Source of the DNA: Mogibacterium sp.
Lineage (GTDB): Bacteria > Bacillota > Clostridia > Peptostreptococcales > Anaerovoracaceae
Direction of reading: 5' to 3'
NCBI GenBank assembly: GCA_017434025.1
Contig: JAFRGC010000013.1
Span: 1-64,000 of the forward strand
DNA: 64,000 bases
Of this stretch, positions 44,981-54,543 are shown in pieces. The translations under genes were made by a program, and so were the position numbers. Numbering within the stretch: position 1 is the stretch's first letter; every line of letters starts with the position of its first letter. The notes beneath the pieces were generated by a model. It did no database searches. It was not told the DNA's origin and saw nothing but the letters and a program-made list of their open reading frames with translations.

Positions 44981-46819
44981 TTATTTACGTCTGAATGATC
45001 TCTCTATATCGTATCTGGTAAATCTTACGAAAGTCGGTCTTCCATGCGGACATGCGTAAGGATCACGGCATGCCGCAAGCTCTTTGATCAGATCATCGAT
45101 CTCCATGCGGGAGAGTTTCTCACCGCCTTTGACAGCAGATTTGCACGATTTCATGATCAGTTTGTCGATTACAGTATCGTTCCTGCCTGTTGCGTTGTCG
45201 ATAGACTCGAAGTACGCGCGCAGCCACTGCTCTGCTTCAGAAAGCGAGATGTACGGCGGCACTCCCCTGACGAGGAAGGTACCCGAACCGAAATCGGTGA
45301 TGTCATACCCCATACGATGCAGAGGCTCTAACATCTCTCTGCCTATATAGTATACATCAGCGCTGACATTGATTGTGACAGGTGTGAGAACAGGCTGTGG
45401 CAATTGATTGGATGAGAGATAAGCCGATGTGAATTTCTCATAGTATATTCTCTCGTGAGCTGCGTGCTGGTCGAACATATAGATCGAATCATCGGATTCC
45501 ATGATGATATATGTATCGAAAACATATCCGGCAAATCGCAGATCATCAAAGCTGAATGGTCTGTCTGCAGCTTCCGGCAGTGACACAGCTGCCGATCTGT
45601 CGTCAATCACAGCAGGCTGCTCAGACGCCGGTACTGTTGGTACCGTTGTTTCCCGTACAATACTGCCCAGGAAGTCTCTGATCGAAGACTGCTCCCCTGC
45701 CATCAGCGGTTCATCCTTGATCCTGTCCGGATAGAGAGTCCGCTCCGAAATATACTCCGCATCAGCAGGCATTACGACCGGTTTCTCACGCTTCACATCA
45801 GGAGTCTGATCCACTGATACCGTGTCGCGTACCAGTCCTGCCGGTACAGCGTCTCTGGATCTCATGGCTTCCTCTACCGCTGATGAGATGATACTGATGA
45901 TCTCGTCAGAATGGAGGAATCTGATCTCCTTCTTACCCGGATGGATATTGACATCTATGTCATGAGGATCGGCCTCAATGAACAGTATGGCGATCGGAAA
46001 ACCGGAAAAGATCCTGCCGCCATAGCCTTTCTCAAGGCCTTTCTCGATGACAGGACTGTTGACAAGTCTGCCGTTGACGAAGAACAGCTGGCCTTTTCTC
46101 GTATTCCTGGTGGTTCCCGGATCCGAAACATAGCCGTGGATACGGCTGCCGTTTACAGGAATAAGACGGGCATGATCGGTATCAGGGTAGATTTTCTGTA
46201 TCGCTGCGAGAGTATTGCCGTCCCCTGCAGTAGTAAATACAGTTTCGCCGTTCCGGATCATCATGAAGCGTATGTCCGCGTAACAGACAGCATACTGTTC
46301 GATCAGATCGATGATCGCTGAGCCTTCCCGTGCCTCAGATCCCATGAATTTGCGGCGTGCCGGAGTGTTGTAGAAGAGATCCTCTATTACTATGGTCGTC
46401 CCCGGATTCGCGCCGGTCGTCTCGTTGGAGATCACTCTGCCGCCGTGCAGCATCAGTCTGACACCGGCAGGTCTGTCTGCAGTTCTTGTCACCATCGTGA
46501 GTTTGGAAACTGCAGCAATGCTCGCAAGCGCTTCTCCTCTGAATCCGAGAGAAGTTATGTTATCGAGATCGGCAATACCCGAGATCTTGCTGGTCGCATG
46601 TCTGAGAAAAGCAGTCTCAGCTTCTTCAGCAGGGATTCCCGAGCCGTCATCAGTGACCCTGATATAGGATCGCCCTCCTCCCCTGATCTCAACGATGATC
46701 GAATGGGAGCCGGCATCGATAGAGTTCTCCACGAGTTCTTTGACAGCACTAACAGGGCGCTCAATGACTTCGCCCGCCGCTATTTTATCCGCAATGAATT
46801 TGTCAAGTACTCTGATCAT
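44981..46819 (-). CDS. mutL: DNA mismatch repair protein MutL
   Basis: Couples mismatch recognition by MutS to strand incision. The 612 residues have an N-terminal GHKL ATPase domain (ENSIDAG near 32-38, DDGSGI, GFRGEAL near 93-99) and a C-terminal domain with the endonuclease motif DQHAAHERIYYE near residue 445 plus ACPHGRPT. So, unlike E. coli MutL, it should have its own nuclease activity. The start codon overlaps the mutS stop by one base (TAATG). Confidence 0.96.
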   Translation of the reverse strand: MIRVLDKFIADKIAAGEVIERPVSAVKELVENSIDAGSHSIIVEIRGGGRSYIRVTDDGSGIPAEEAETAFLRHATSKISGIADLDNITSLGFRGEALASIAAVSKLTMVTRTADRPAGVRLMLHGGRVISNETTGANPGTTIVIEDLFYNTPARRKFMGSEAREGSAIIDLIEQYAVCYADIRFMMIRNGETVFTTAGDGNTLAAIQKIYPDTDHARLIPVNGSRIHGYVSDPGTTRNTRKGQLFFVNGRLVNSPVIEKGLEKGYGGRIFSGFPIAILFIEADPHDIDVNIHPGKKEIRFLHSDEIISIISSAVEEAMRSRDAVPAGLVRDTVSVDQTPDVKREKPVVMPADAEYISERTLYPDRIKDEPLMAGEQSSIRDFLGSIVRETTVPTVPASEQPAVIDDRSAAVSLPEAADRPFSFDDLRFAGYVFDTYIIMESDDSIYMFDQHAAHERIYYEKFTSAYLSSNQLPQPVLTPVTINVSADVYYIGREMLEPLHRMGYDITDFGSGTFLVRGVPPYISLSEAEQWLRAYFESIDNATGRNDTVIDKLIMKSCKSAVKGGEKLSRMEIDDLIKELAACRDPYACPHGRPTFVRFTRYDIERSFRRK

Positions 46820-49467
46820 TATCTGTCTGCTCCGTCACGGACCTCATCAATGAGATCCTGCAAAGTGTTGAGCGCCGCGAGAGGCGTCATCACATTGATA
46901 TCGATTTCTTTGATCTTATTGAGGATCCTGTCATACTTCTCGTTGCTCTCTGCGAGTTCTGCCATGCTGAATCCCTGCGGGATGAACGACAGCTGCACCT
47001 GTTCTTCTCCTACGCTGTGCGAATCGGCAGAAGGCGCTCCGGATTCGAGTTCTCTGAGTTTGATCCTCGCTGATTTGCGGATCTCTTCCGGGACGCCTGC
47101 GATCCTCGCGACATGGATCCCGTAGCTCTTGCTGGCAGATCCGTCCACAATGTTATGCAGGAAAACGACATTGCTCCCCTCTTCACTTACAGCAACGGAA
47201 AGGTTGTGTATATTGTCAAAACTGTCCGCAAGCTCGGTAAGTTCGTGATAATGCGTAGCAAACATCGTTCTTACCCGGTGAGCAGGATCTGACAGGTACT
47301 CGACCGTTGCCCATGCTATGGACAAACCGTCGAAAGTACTGGTGCCCCTTCCTATCTCATCGAGTATGATGAGGCTTCTTGATGTCGAATTGCGCAGAAT
47401 CCCGGCAAGTTCACTCATCTCGATATAGAACGTTGACTGCCCATACGAAAGATTATCGGATGCGCCGATCCTCGTAAAGATCCTGTCAACGACACCGATC
47501 TCTGCGGACTCTGCCGGTACGAAAGATCCGATCTGTGCCATGAGGACGATAACAGCCGTCTGACGCATGTAAGTCGATTTACCGGACATGTTTGGGCCGG
47601 TGATGATCAGCATGCTGCGATCAGACATATCGATATATGTGTCGTTGGACACGAACATACCTGCACCCAGCAGCTGTTCTACAGATGGATGACGGCCTTT
47701 GCGTATATCTATGATGTCACCATTATTGATAACAGGTTTGACATAGTTATTGTCAGAAGCGACTTTAGCAAACGAAAGCAGCACATCCAGTGACGCTACG
47801 CATGCAGAGGCTTTCTGCAGATCGGTTATGAACGGTTCCACGGAGGACCTGATCCTGCGGAATTCTTCGTATTCCAGCTTGTTGATCCTTGTTTCAGCAC
47901 TGAATACAAGGTTCTCTTTTTCTTTAAGTTCCGGAGTGATGAACCTCTCATTGTTGACAAGTGTCTGCTTCCTGACATAGTCTTCAGGGACCTTGTCAGC
48001 CATAGCTTTGCTGACGTCGATGTAATAGCCGAATACTTTGTTATATCCGACTTTAAGAGTCTTGATCCCTGTACGCTCCTTCTCGGTTGCTTCCAGACCG
48101 GCAATCCACGCTTTGGCATCAGCGATCGATGCCTTGAGCTCATCCAGCTCTTCGGAATACCCCGGCTTAATAAGTCCGCCTTCTGTAATGACGTGCGGAG
48201 GTTCTTCGCAGATTGAGCGGTCTATCATGGTGTACAGACTGTCAAAATCTGCAATCCCTTCTTTGATCTCACCGATCAGAGCGCCTTGGAGATAGTCGAG
48301 CTGCTCGCGGATATCCGGCAGCTGTCCAAGGGTTGTTTTGAGGGCGATGAGATCTCTTGCATTGGCACGTCCCGCTGCGATAGCCGCAGTGAGGCGCTGG
48401 AAGTCATATACGTTCTTGAGTGAATTTGAAATATTGTTCGCAACGATCGGATTGTTCCTGAGTTCTTCGACAGCATCCAGTCTGCTGTTGATCTCAGCTG
48501 CGTCTGTAAGCGGCTCTCTGAGCCACTGTTTGAGCAGCCTGCCGCCCATTGCTGTACGAGTCTTGCCGAGGACCCCAAGCAGAGAACCCTTGACGTCATG
48601 ATCATAGATCGTTTCCAGCAACTCCAGATTGCGCAGTGTCGACCGGTCAAGCTGCATGTGACTGCCATGCTGCCTGATGCTGATCTCCCTGATCTGATCG
48701 GGTTCGCTCTTCTGCGTATCAATGAGATACATCAGCAGAGATCCGACTGCGCATACCATCTCCTGATGGCCTTCGAGATCAAGCGGTACCAGTGAGGTCA
48801 TGCCGAAATGCCGGAGGATGATTTCTCTGCAGGATGCTTCTCTGTAATATGAGTCATCAACTCTGTCTATAAACGGACTGATAAAATGATCATTGAGTGC
48901 CGCAGTGACTGTATCGGCACTGCTTTCAGCAAGCACAAGCTCTCTGATACCCATGACAGACAGTTCATCAGTCAGGATGCTGAATGACGGATCATCTCTG
49001 AACTCGGTGACAGTGAGTTCTCCGGTCGTGATATCCGCCACTGCAAGAGCCGCAAGTTCTCCGGACAGACAGGCTGAAGCGATATAAACATTCTCTTCAC
49101 GGCTGCCTGTATCCGTAAGATCCAGCGTTCCAGGCGTATAGACACGGGTGATGTCTCTTCGTACGATGCCTTTGGCTTCTGCAGGATCTTCCATCTGCTC
49201 GCAAATCGCGACTTTGTGACCGTTCTTGACCAACCTTACAATGTACGATTCGACGGAATGATAAGGAACACCACACATCGGCGCACGCTCTTCAAGGCCG
49301 CAGTTCCGGCCTGTCAGCGTAAGTTCCAGTTCCCGTGACGCAGTTATGGCATCATCAAAAAACATCTCGTAGAAATCTCCGAGACGGAACATCAGGATGG
49401 TATCGCGGTAATCATCCTTGATCTTCATATATTGCTGCATCATTGGGGAAAGTTTATCCTGAGCCAA
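46819..49467 (-). CDS. mutS: DNA mismatch repair protein MutS
   Basis: Recognises mismatches in DNA. The 882 residues run from the N-terminal mismatch domain (LFRLGDFYEMF-like segment MFRLGDFYEMF near 23-33) to the ATPase with Walker A TGPNMSGKST near residue 620 and DEIGRGTSTFDG. The start is taken as TTG at 49467 because AGGAGA lies seven bases upstream; a longer frame to 49518 would run through a strong hairpin and has no site. mutL overlaps its stop. Confidence 0.95.
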   Translation of the reverse strand: MAQDKLSPMMQQYMKIKDDYRDTILMFRLGDFYEMFFDDAITASRELELTLTGRNCGLEERAPMCGVPYHSVESYIVRLVKNGHKVAICEQMEDPAEAKGIVRRDITRVYTPGTLDLTDTGSREENVYIASACLSGELAALAVADITTGELTVTEFRDDPSFSILTDELSVMGIRELVLAESSADTVTAALNDHFISPFIDRVDDSYYREASCREIILRHFGMTSLVPLDLEGHQEMVCAVGSLLMYLIDTQKSEPDQIREISIRQHGSHMQLDRSTLRNLELLETIYDHDVKGSLLGVLGKTRTAMGGRLLKQWLREPLTDAAEINSRLDAVEELRNNPIVANNISNSLKNVYDFQRLTAAIAAGRANARDLIALKTTLGQLPDIREQLDYLQGALIGEIKEGIADFDSLYTMIDRSICEEPPHVITEGGLIKPGYSEELDELKASIADAKAWIAGLEATEKERTGIKTLKVGYNKVFGYYIDVSKAMADKVPEDYVRKQTLVNNERFITPELKEKENLVFSAETRINKLEYEEFRRIRSSVEPFITDLQKASACVASLDVLLSFAKVASDNNYVKPVINNGDIIDIRKGRHPSVEQLLGAGMFVSNDTYIDMSDRSMLIITGPNMSGKSTYMRQTAVIVLMAQIGSFVPAESAEIGVVDRIFTRIGASDNLSYGQSTFYIEMSELAGILRNSTSRSLIILDEIGRGTSTFDGLSIAWATVEYLSDPAHRVRTMFATHYHELTELADSFDNIHNLSVAVSEEGSNVVFLHNIVDGSASKSYGIHVARIAGVPEEIRKSARIKLRELESGAPSADSHSVGEEQVQLSFIPQGFSMAELAESNEKYDRILNKIKEIDINVMTPLAALNTLQDLIDEVRDGADR

Positions 49468-49490
49468 ATTGTATTCTCCTGAATAAAGTT

Positions 49491-49515
49491 GTAGGGGGGA
49501 TCGGATCCCCCCTAC
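49491..49515 (-). terminator. Perfect hairpin between aminotransferase and mutS
   Basis: GTAGGGGGGATC pairs with GATCCCCCCTAC around a single central base, so up to ten pairs form with a small loop. It lies 30 nt after the aminotransferase stop and 24 nt before the mutS start. The T run after it is poor (AACTTTA), so it may be a weak terminator or mRNA stabiliser. Confidence 0.5.
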
Positions 49516-49544
49516 CACCTTAACATCATCTTAATGAGTTCTGA

Positions 49545-50741
49545 TTATCTAGCGTTGTAAGCAGCAACACCGAGTTTGATGAGTTCGCAAGCTCTTCTCA
49601 TCTTGTCCGGTGTGAGGACGTATGCAATACGCATCTCGTTGCCGCCAAGGCCCTTGGTCGCATAGAATCCAGGAGCCGGTGCGAACATTGCAGTCTCGCC
49701 GTTATCATCGAATTCCTTGAGCATGAACATCAGGAAGGATTCGATATCATCTACAGGGAGTTTGCAAGTCATGTAGAATGCGCCTGCAGGCTTCTGGCAA
49801 ACTACGCCAGGAATCTTGGAAATCTCTTCATAAGCAGCGTCTCTTCTTGCTTCGTACTCAGCCTTAGCTTCGTCATAGTAGCTCTTGTCCATTCTGTACA
49901 GAGCTGCTGCGCCGACCTGCTCAAGTGTTGGTACGCAGAGTCTGCCCTGAGCGAGCTTGAGGAGTGCGCTCATGAACTCTTCATTCTTGGAGATAGCAGC
50001 ACCTACACGCGCACCGCATGCAGACCATCTCTTGGAAACGGAGTCTACGATAACGACTCTGTCAGCGATATCTTCGAGCTGTCCGAATGAGTGAGCTTCT
50101 GCTCCGTCATATACGAACTCTCTGTATACTTCGTCAGAGATGATCCAGAGATCATGTTCCTTAGCGATGTCGCCGATAAGTCTCATATCTTCAAGAGTAA
50201 GAACTCTTCCTGTAGGGTTGCCAGGCGAGAGGCAGCAGATTGCTTTCGTCTTAGGGGTGATAGCAGCCTCGATCAGATCTCTCTTAGCCCAGTTGTAACC
50301 GTCCTCAGCAGATGTTGTGAGCGGTACGAGGACTCCGGAAACCTCATTGCAGAATGTGTTGTAGTTGGTGTAGAAAGGCTCAGCGATAAGAGCTTCATCA
50401 CCAGGGTTGAGGAGAGCTGTGAAGGCAAGGATCAGAGCTTCAGAACCACCGTTAGTGATAAGGATGTCCTTTCTCTCATACTCCATGTCGAAGTCTCTCT
50501 TCATGTAGTAGATCATTGCATCGCGCAGTTCATCGATACCCTGCGACTCAGCATATGCGATGACCTTCTTATCGAAATTTCTGATTGCTTCCATGAAGCA
50601 AGGAGGTGTCTCGATATCAGGCTGACCGATGTTAAGACGATAGACTTTCTTGCCATGTTCTCTCTCGGCCTCAAAAGCGAATACGTTGAATCTTCTGATC
50701 GGTGAGAACTGCATTGCTGCACATCTTTTTGATACTTCCAT
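49545..50741 (-). CDS. Aspartate aminotransferase-like PLP enzyme
   Basis: A 398-residue class I/II aminotransferase. It has the PLP-lysine motif SVSKRWSACGARVG near residue 235, the SPGNPTGR segment and the NGGSEAL phosphate site. Substrate choice (aspartate or another amino acid) cannot be fixed from sequence. The start is ATG 50741, six bases after AAGGAG; a longer reading to 50846 has no site. Codon use is noticeably richer in A/T-ending codons than its neighbours, which suggests high expression and its own promoter. It lies in the gap where many Clostridia have argR and recN. Confidence 0.87.
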   Translation of the reverse strand: MEVSKRCAAMQFSPIRRFNVFAFEAEREHGKKVYRLNIGQPDIETPPCFMEAIRNFDKKVIAYAESQGIDELRDAMIYYMKRDFDMEYERKDILITNGGSEALILAFTALLNPGDEALIAEPFYTNYNTFCNEVSGVLVPLTTSAEDGYNWAKRDLIEAAITPKTKAICCLSPGNPTGRVLTLEDMRLIGDIAKEHDLWIISDEVYREFVYDGAEAHSFGQLEDIADRVVIVDSVSKRWSACGARVGAAISKNEEFMSALLKLAQGRLCVPTLEQVGAAALYRMDKSYYDEAKAEYEARRDAAYEEISKIPGVVCQKPAGAFYMTCKLPVDDIESFLMFMLKEFDDNGETAMFAPAPGFYATKGLGGNEMRIAYVLTPDKMRRACELIKLGVAAYNAR

Positions 50742-50802
50742 GTTGATCTCCTTACATATAAATATTGATAGCTTAAGGGTTACGCTATGTATTGATATAA
50801 AG

Positions 50803-51594
50803 TCAGTGAAGCTCAGAATGCGATGCCTGGACCACATCCCGCACACTTACTTTATTATCGCACGTTTTGTTGGAAAGTAAAAGCAGATATTCAATATTTC
50901 CTTTGGTTCCTCTGATCGGTGAATAGGTCAGTTCTACAGGATACAAGCCATTGTCCTGAGCATATCCTATGACCTTGCGGATGACTTCTTCATGCACCGC
51001 CGGCTCTCTCACGATACCGCCCTTTCCTACCTGTTCTCTGCCTGCTTCAAACTGTGGTTTGACCAGGCACAGGATCTTACCTCCAGGAGCGAGGACCTTC
51101 GCTGCAACCGGGAACATATGGCTGACAGAGATGAAACTCACATCTATTGATATAAGCTCAACCGGCTCTTCGATAAGATCTGTGTCGAGGTACCGGATAT
51201 TGGTCTTCTCCATATTTACGACTCTCGGATCGGTTCGAAGCTTGTAATCGAGCTGTCCGTATCCGACATCGATAGCATAGACTTTGGATGCGCCATGCTG
51301 GAGCATGCAGTCCGTGAAGCCGCCTGTGGAAGCGCCCATATCGATACATACAGCACATTCACAGGAAACTCCCCAGTCCTCGATCGCTTTCTGCAGCTTG
51401 AGACCTCCCCTGCTTACATACGGACATTCCTTGCCTGCAACTACGATCTCTGAATCCACATCAAAACTCTGGCCAGGTTTGTCTTCGAGTCTTCCGTTGA
51501 CCGTAACAAGACCGGCCATGATCGTTCTCTTGGCCTTCTCGCGGGATTCCGCCAGACCATTATTCACAAGCAGTACGTCAAGCCTTTCTTTCAA
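50803..51594 (-). CDS. tlyA: TlyA-family rRNA 2'-O-methyltransferase
   Basis: A 263-residue RNA methyltransferase. Residues 1-60 are an S4 RNA-binding domain (RLDVLLVNNGLAESREKA) and the rest is an FtsJ-type fold with the SAM site DMGASTGGFTD near 85-95. It is also called a hemolysin in older databases; the rRNA cytidine methyltransferase role is the better supported one. The start is TTG at 51594, inside the end of dxs (17-nt overlap), after AGGAAAG. Confidence 0.93.
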   Translation of the reverse strand: MKERLDVLLVNNGLAESREKAKRTIMAGLVTVNGRLEDKPGQSFDVDSEIVVAGKECPYVSRGGLKLQKAIEDWGVSCECAVCIDMGASTGGFTDCMLQHGASKVYAIDVGYGQLDYKLRTDPRVVNMEKTNIRYLDTDLIEEPVELISIDVSFISVSHMFPVAAKVLAPGGKILCLVKPQFEAGREQVGKGGIVREPAVHEEVIRKVIGYAQDNGLYPVELTYSPIRGTKGNIEYLLLLSNKTCDNKVSVRDVVQASHSELH

Positions 51595-53437
51595 GTCTTT
51601 CCTGCACCTTTCGAACTATTGATTCAGCATCGATCCCGCATTCCTTCCTGAGCGAAGGAATATCTCCGTGAGGAATAAATCTGTCAGGGATCGCAATATT
51701 GATGATATCGTATGAAGCATCGCTGTTGGCCGCTCCGAATGATTCTCCGAAACCGCCTGAGAAGACATTGTCTTCAACTGTGACGACAAGTCCGGTATCA
51801 AGAGCAGCCCATGTCGTATCGAGAGGTTTGACAACCGCCACGTTGACGACACCGGTATCAAGGCCGGAAGCTTTGAGGATCTCTGCAGCACGGATCGCTT
51901 CATCGAGCATAGCTCCGACTGCAAGGATCGTAACGTCCCTGCCTTCACTGATCGTGCTGTTAGCGCCGCGGAATCTGCGAAGCCTGAGATGATCTCCCTC
52001 ACTCGAACCTCTCGGATATCTGATGGCGACAGGCCCATCCATGTCAACTGCGAATTCGAGCATTTCAGCCAGCTGGTTGCCGTCTGCAGGAGCAAGCACC
52101 GTCATTCCCGGGATCATAGAGAGATACGACAGATCGAACTGACCATGATGAGTCTCTCCATCTGCTCCTACAAGACCCGCTCTGTCTACTGCGAAAACAA
52201 CGTGAAGATCCTGAAGTGCCACATCCTCGATGATGTAATCGAAAGCCCTCTGGAGGAAACTCGAGTAGATGGCAACGACCGGTTTCATGCCTGCTTTGGC
52301 AAGTCCCGCCGCAAAAACTACTGCGTGCTCTTCCGCGATTCCGACATCAAAATACCTGTCTGTATGAGCTTCATAGAACGGGATCAATCCGGTTGCCGTT
52401 CCCATAGCTGCCGCGATAGCAACTATCTTGTCATCCTTATCAGCGAGTGCTGTCAGTGTCTCTCCGAAGACTTTGGAGTATGACGGCGAAGTACTCTTCT
52501 TCAGTTCCTCACCTGTCTCAATGTCAAATGGTCCGATTCCGTGGAATTTGCGCGGATATTTCTCAGACCATTTGTAGCCTTTGCCTTTGACTGTTATGAC
52601 GTGGATGAGTGTTGGCCCGTCGTATTCTGCCGCTGCTTTGAGAATATCTGACATCTGCCGGATATCATAACCGTCGACAGGTCCGAAGTACTTGATCCCA
52701 AGGTCTTCGATCAGGTGGCCTTCCTCACCGAGTACAGAATACTTGATCTTCTGCTTAGAGCTCCTGAGGCCTTTGGTGATCGGGCGTCCGATGAACGGTA
52801 CATTATCCAGGGCGGATTTGACAGATACTTTAGCCTGATCATATTTCTGCGATGAGCGGACTTTGTTAAGATATTTCGACAGCGCTCCTACATTGTGCGA
52901 GATCGACATGCCATTATCATTGAGCACTATATTGACATTGGTCTGATTCGCTCCGATGTTATTGAGCGCTTCATAAACTGTACCGTTAGTAAACGAACCG
53001 TCGCCGATCACAGCAACAACGTTGTAGTCTTCCCCGCTGATATCTCTTGCGACAGCCATTCCGTAAGCAGCGCTGACTGAAGTGCTTGAATGACCGGTAT
53101 CATATGCGTCAAACGCACTCTCACGGCTCTTAGGGAAGCCTGACATGCCGCCGTACTGCCTGAGTGTATCAAAACCTGCAGCGCGTCCCGTAAGGATCTT
53201 ATGTACATAAGTCTGGTGCCCGACATCATATATGATACGGTCCTTCGGACAGTTAAAAGTCCTCATGAGAGCAACTGTAAGTTCGACGATCCCCAGATTG
53301 GATGAAACATGTCCGCCTGTTCTGGAGACTTTCTCTACAATGAAAGACCGGATGTCTTCACACAGTTCATTGAGGTCAGACACTGGAGCAGTCTTGCATA
53401 TATTGAGAAGGTCGTCGTTATATAAATCGTATTTCAT
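51578..53437 (-). CDS. dxs: 1-deoxy-D-xylulose-5-phosphate synthase
   Basis: The thiamine diphosphate enzyme that starts the MEP pathway of isoprenoid synthesis from pyruvate and glyceraldehyde 3-phosphate. Its 619 residues have the GDGSFTNG cofactor motif near residue 142, the EEHAVVFAAG segment with the catalytic Glu near 362, and DRAGLVGADGETHHG. ispA is the gene just upstream, so two isoprenoid enzymes are co-transcribed. tlyA overlaps the 3' end. Confidence 0.96.
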   Translation of the reverse strand: MKYDLYNDDLLNICKTAPVSDLNELCEDIRSFIVEKVSRTGGHVSSNLGIVELTVALMRTFNCPKDRIIYDVGHQTYVHKILTGRAAGFDTLRQYGGMSGFPKSRESAFDAYDTGHSSTSVSAAYGMAVARDISGEDYNVVAVIGDGSFTNGTVYEALNNIGANQTNVNIVLNDNGMSISHNVGALSKYLNKVRSSQKYDQAKVSVKSALDNVPFIGRPITKGLRSSKQKIKYSVLGEEGHLIEDLGIKYFGPVDGYDIRQMSDILKAAAEYDGPTLIHVITVKGKGYKWSEKYPRKFHGIGPFDIETGEELKKSTSPSYSKVFGETLTALADKDDKIVAIAAAMGTATGLIPFYEAHTDRYFDVGIAEEHAVVFAAGLAKAGMKPVVAIYSSFLQRAFDYIIEDVALQDLHVVFAVDRAGLVGADGETHHGQFDLSYLSMIPGMTVLAPADGNQLAEMLEFAVDMDGPVAIRYPRGSSEGDHLRLRRFRGANSTISEGRDVTILAVGAMLDEAIRAAEILKASGLDTGVVNVAVVKPLDTTWAALDTGLVVTVEDNVFSGGFGESFGAANSDASYDIINIAIPDRFIPHGDIPSLRKECGIDAESIVRKVQERLERKA

Positions 53438-53458
53438 TGTTTGCCATTACCTGATCGA

Positions 53459-54349
53459 TCAGTACTTACGTATCTCGAGTTTGTCTGCGAGCTCATTGAA
53501 GAATGATGCACTGCTGCCGAACTTCGCTATAGATGCTTTCGCGCCGGAAGTAAGTCTGTGGAGCTCGTTCTTTGCTGCTTCCATGCCATGTACACATACA
53601 TAGTTGCATTTCCCGAGATCCTGATCTTTACCAACATTCTTGCCGATGAGTTCTGCGTCGCCCTCGAAGTCAAGAATATCATCAAGGACCTGGAACGCGA
53701 CACCAATATTGTGTGCATATTCTGTGAAGGCTTCGAGAACTTCTTCGTCTGCGCCTGCCAGAATAAGGCCCGCACGGACAGGTGCGGTGATGAGATCAGC
53801 GGTTTTGTGATCCTCTATGAAAGAAACGAGTTCGGGCGTTGCCTCCGCATACTCACCTCGTACGTCTGCAGTCTGACCGCCGATCATGCCTCTGATTCCT
53901 GCACGTGACATGATCTCATGTGCTGCCCTGGCATGCCGGATGACGGTGCCCTGGTCATTGCAGTGCAGCAGGACTTCTCCTGTCATCACTTCCGCAGCAG
54001 TGTTGAGAAGACCGTCGCCGGCCAGTATTGCCATATCCTCGCCGTATACTTTATGGTTGGTAGGCTTGCCTCTTCTCAGATCATCATTGTCCATTGCCGG
54101 GAGATCATCGTGAATAAGCGAATATGTATGTATATATTCAAGGCTCAGCGCGTATGGGAGAGCCTGTACGAGATCCCCTCCTGCCCAGTCACAGCTCGCC
54201 AGCAGAAGTACCGGTCTCAGCCTTTTGCCGCCTACCTGAAGGCTGTATTCCATAGCATCTCTGAGGACTCCGGCCTCATCTCCTACTGCCGGTATACAGT
54301 CCGTGAGATGCTCATTGATGAAAGCCCTGTATTCCTCATAACTAAACAT
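53459..54349 (-). CDS. ispA: Short-chain polyprenyl diphosphate synthase (farnesyl type)
   Basis: Builds geranyl/farnesyl diphosphate from IPP and DMAPP. The 296 residues carry the first aspartate-rich motif DDLPAMDNDD near 80-90, with the two extra residues typical of bacterial FPP synthases, and the second motif DDILDFEGD near 218. The start is ATG 54349 (GAAGGGA nine bases upstream); it overlaps xseB by 8 nt. Product chain length is inferred. Confidence 0.92.
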   Translation of the reverse strand: MFSYEEYRAFINEHLTDCIPAVGDEAGVLRDAMEYSLQVGGKRLRPVLLLASCDWAGGDLVQALPYALSLEYIHTYSLIHDDLPAMDNDDLRRGKPTNHKVYGEDMAILAGDGLLNTAAEVMTGEVLLHCNDQGTVIRHARAAHEIMSRAGIRGMIGGQTADVRGEYAEATPELVSFIEDHKTADLITAPVRAGLILAGADEEVLEAFTEYAHNIGVAFQVLDDILDFEGDAELIGKNVGKDQDLGKCNYVCVHGMEAAKNELHRLTSGAKASIAKFGSSASFFNELADKLEIRKY

Positions 54350-54542
54350 TCTGATCATTCCCTTCTGTATAGACTTCGATATGCTGATCTGCTTTATCAA
54401 GGATCTCTTTGCAGAACTCAGCCTCTTTCATTCCCTCTTCGAAGAGTCTGAGAGACTCTTCAAGGGTAGTCGCCTGCTTGCCGATTTCAGCAGCAGCTTT
54501 CTGAAGATTATTGAGTGCCTCAGTGAATGTCTTATCAGCCAT
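54342..54542 (-). CDS. xseB: Exodeoxyribonuclease VII small subunit
   Basis: A 66-residue helical protein with the family pattern FTEALNNLQKAAAEIG and LEESLRLFEEGM. It partners the large subunit XseA, encoded 1 nt upstream, in single-strand DNA degradation during repair. Its 3' end overlaps ispA by 8 nt, a common xseA-xseB-ispA-dxs order in Firmicutes. Confidence 0.93.
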   Translation of the reverse strand: MADKTFTEALNNLQKAAAEIGKQATTLEESLRLFEEGMKEAEFCKEILDKADQHIEVYTEGNDQNV

Positions 54543-54543
54543 A

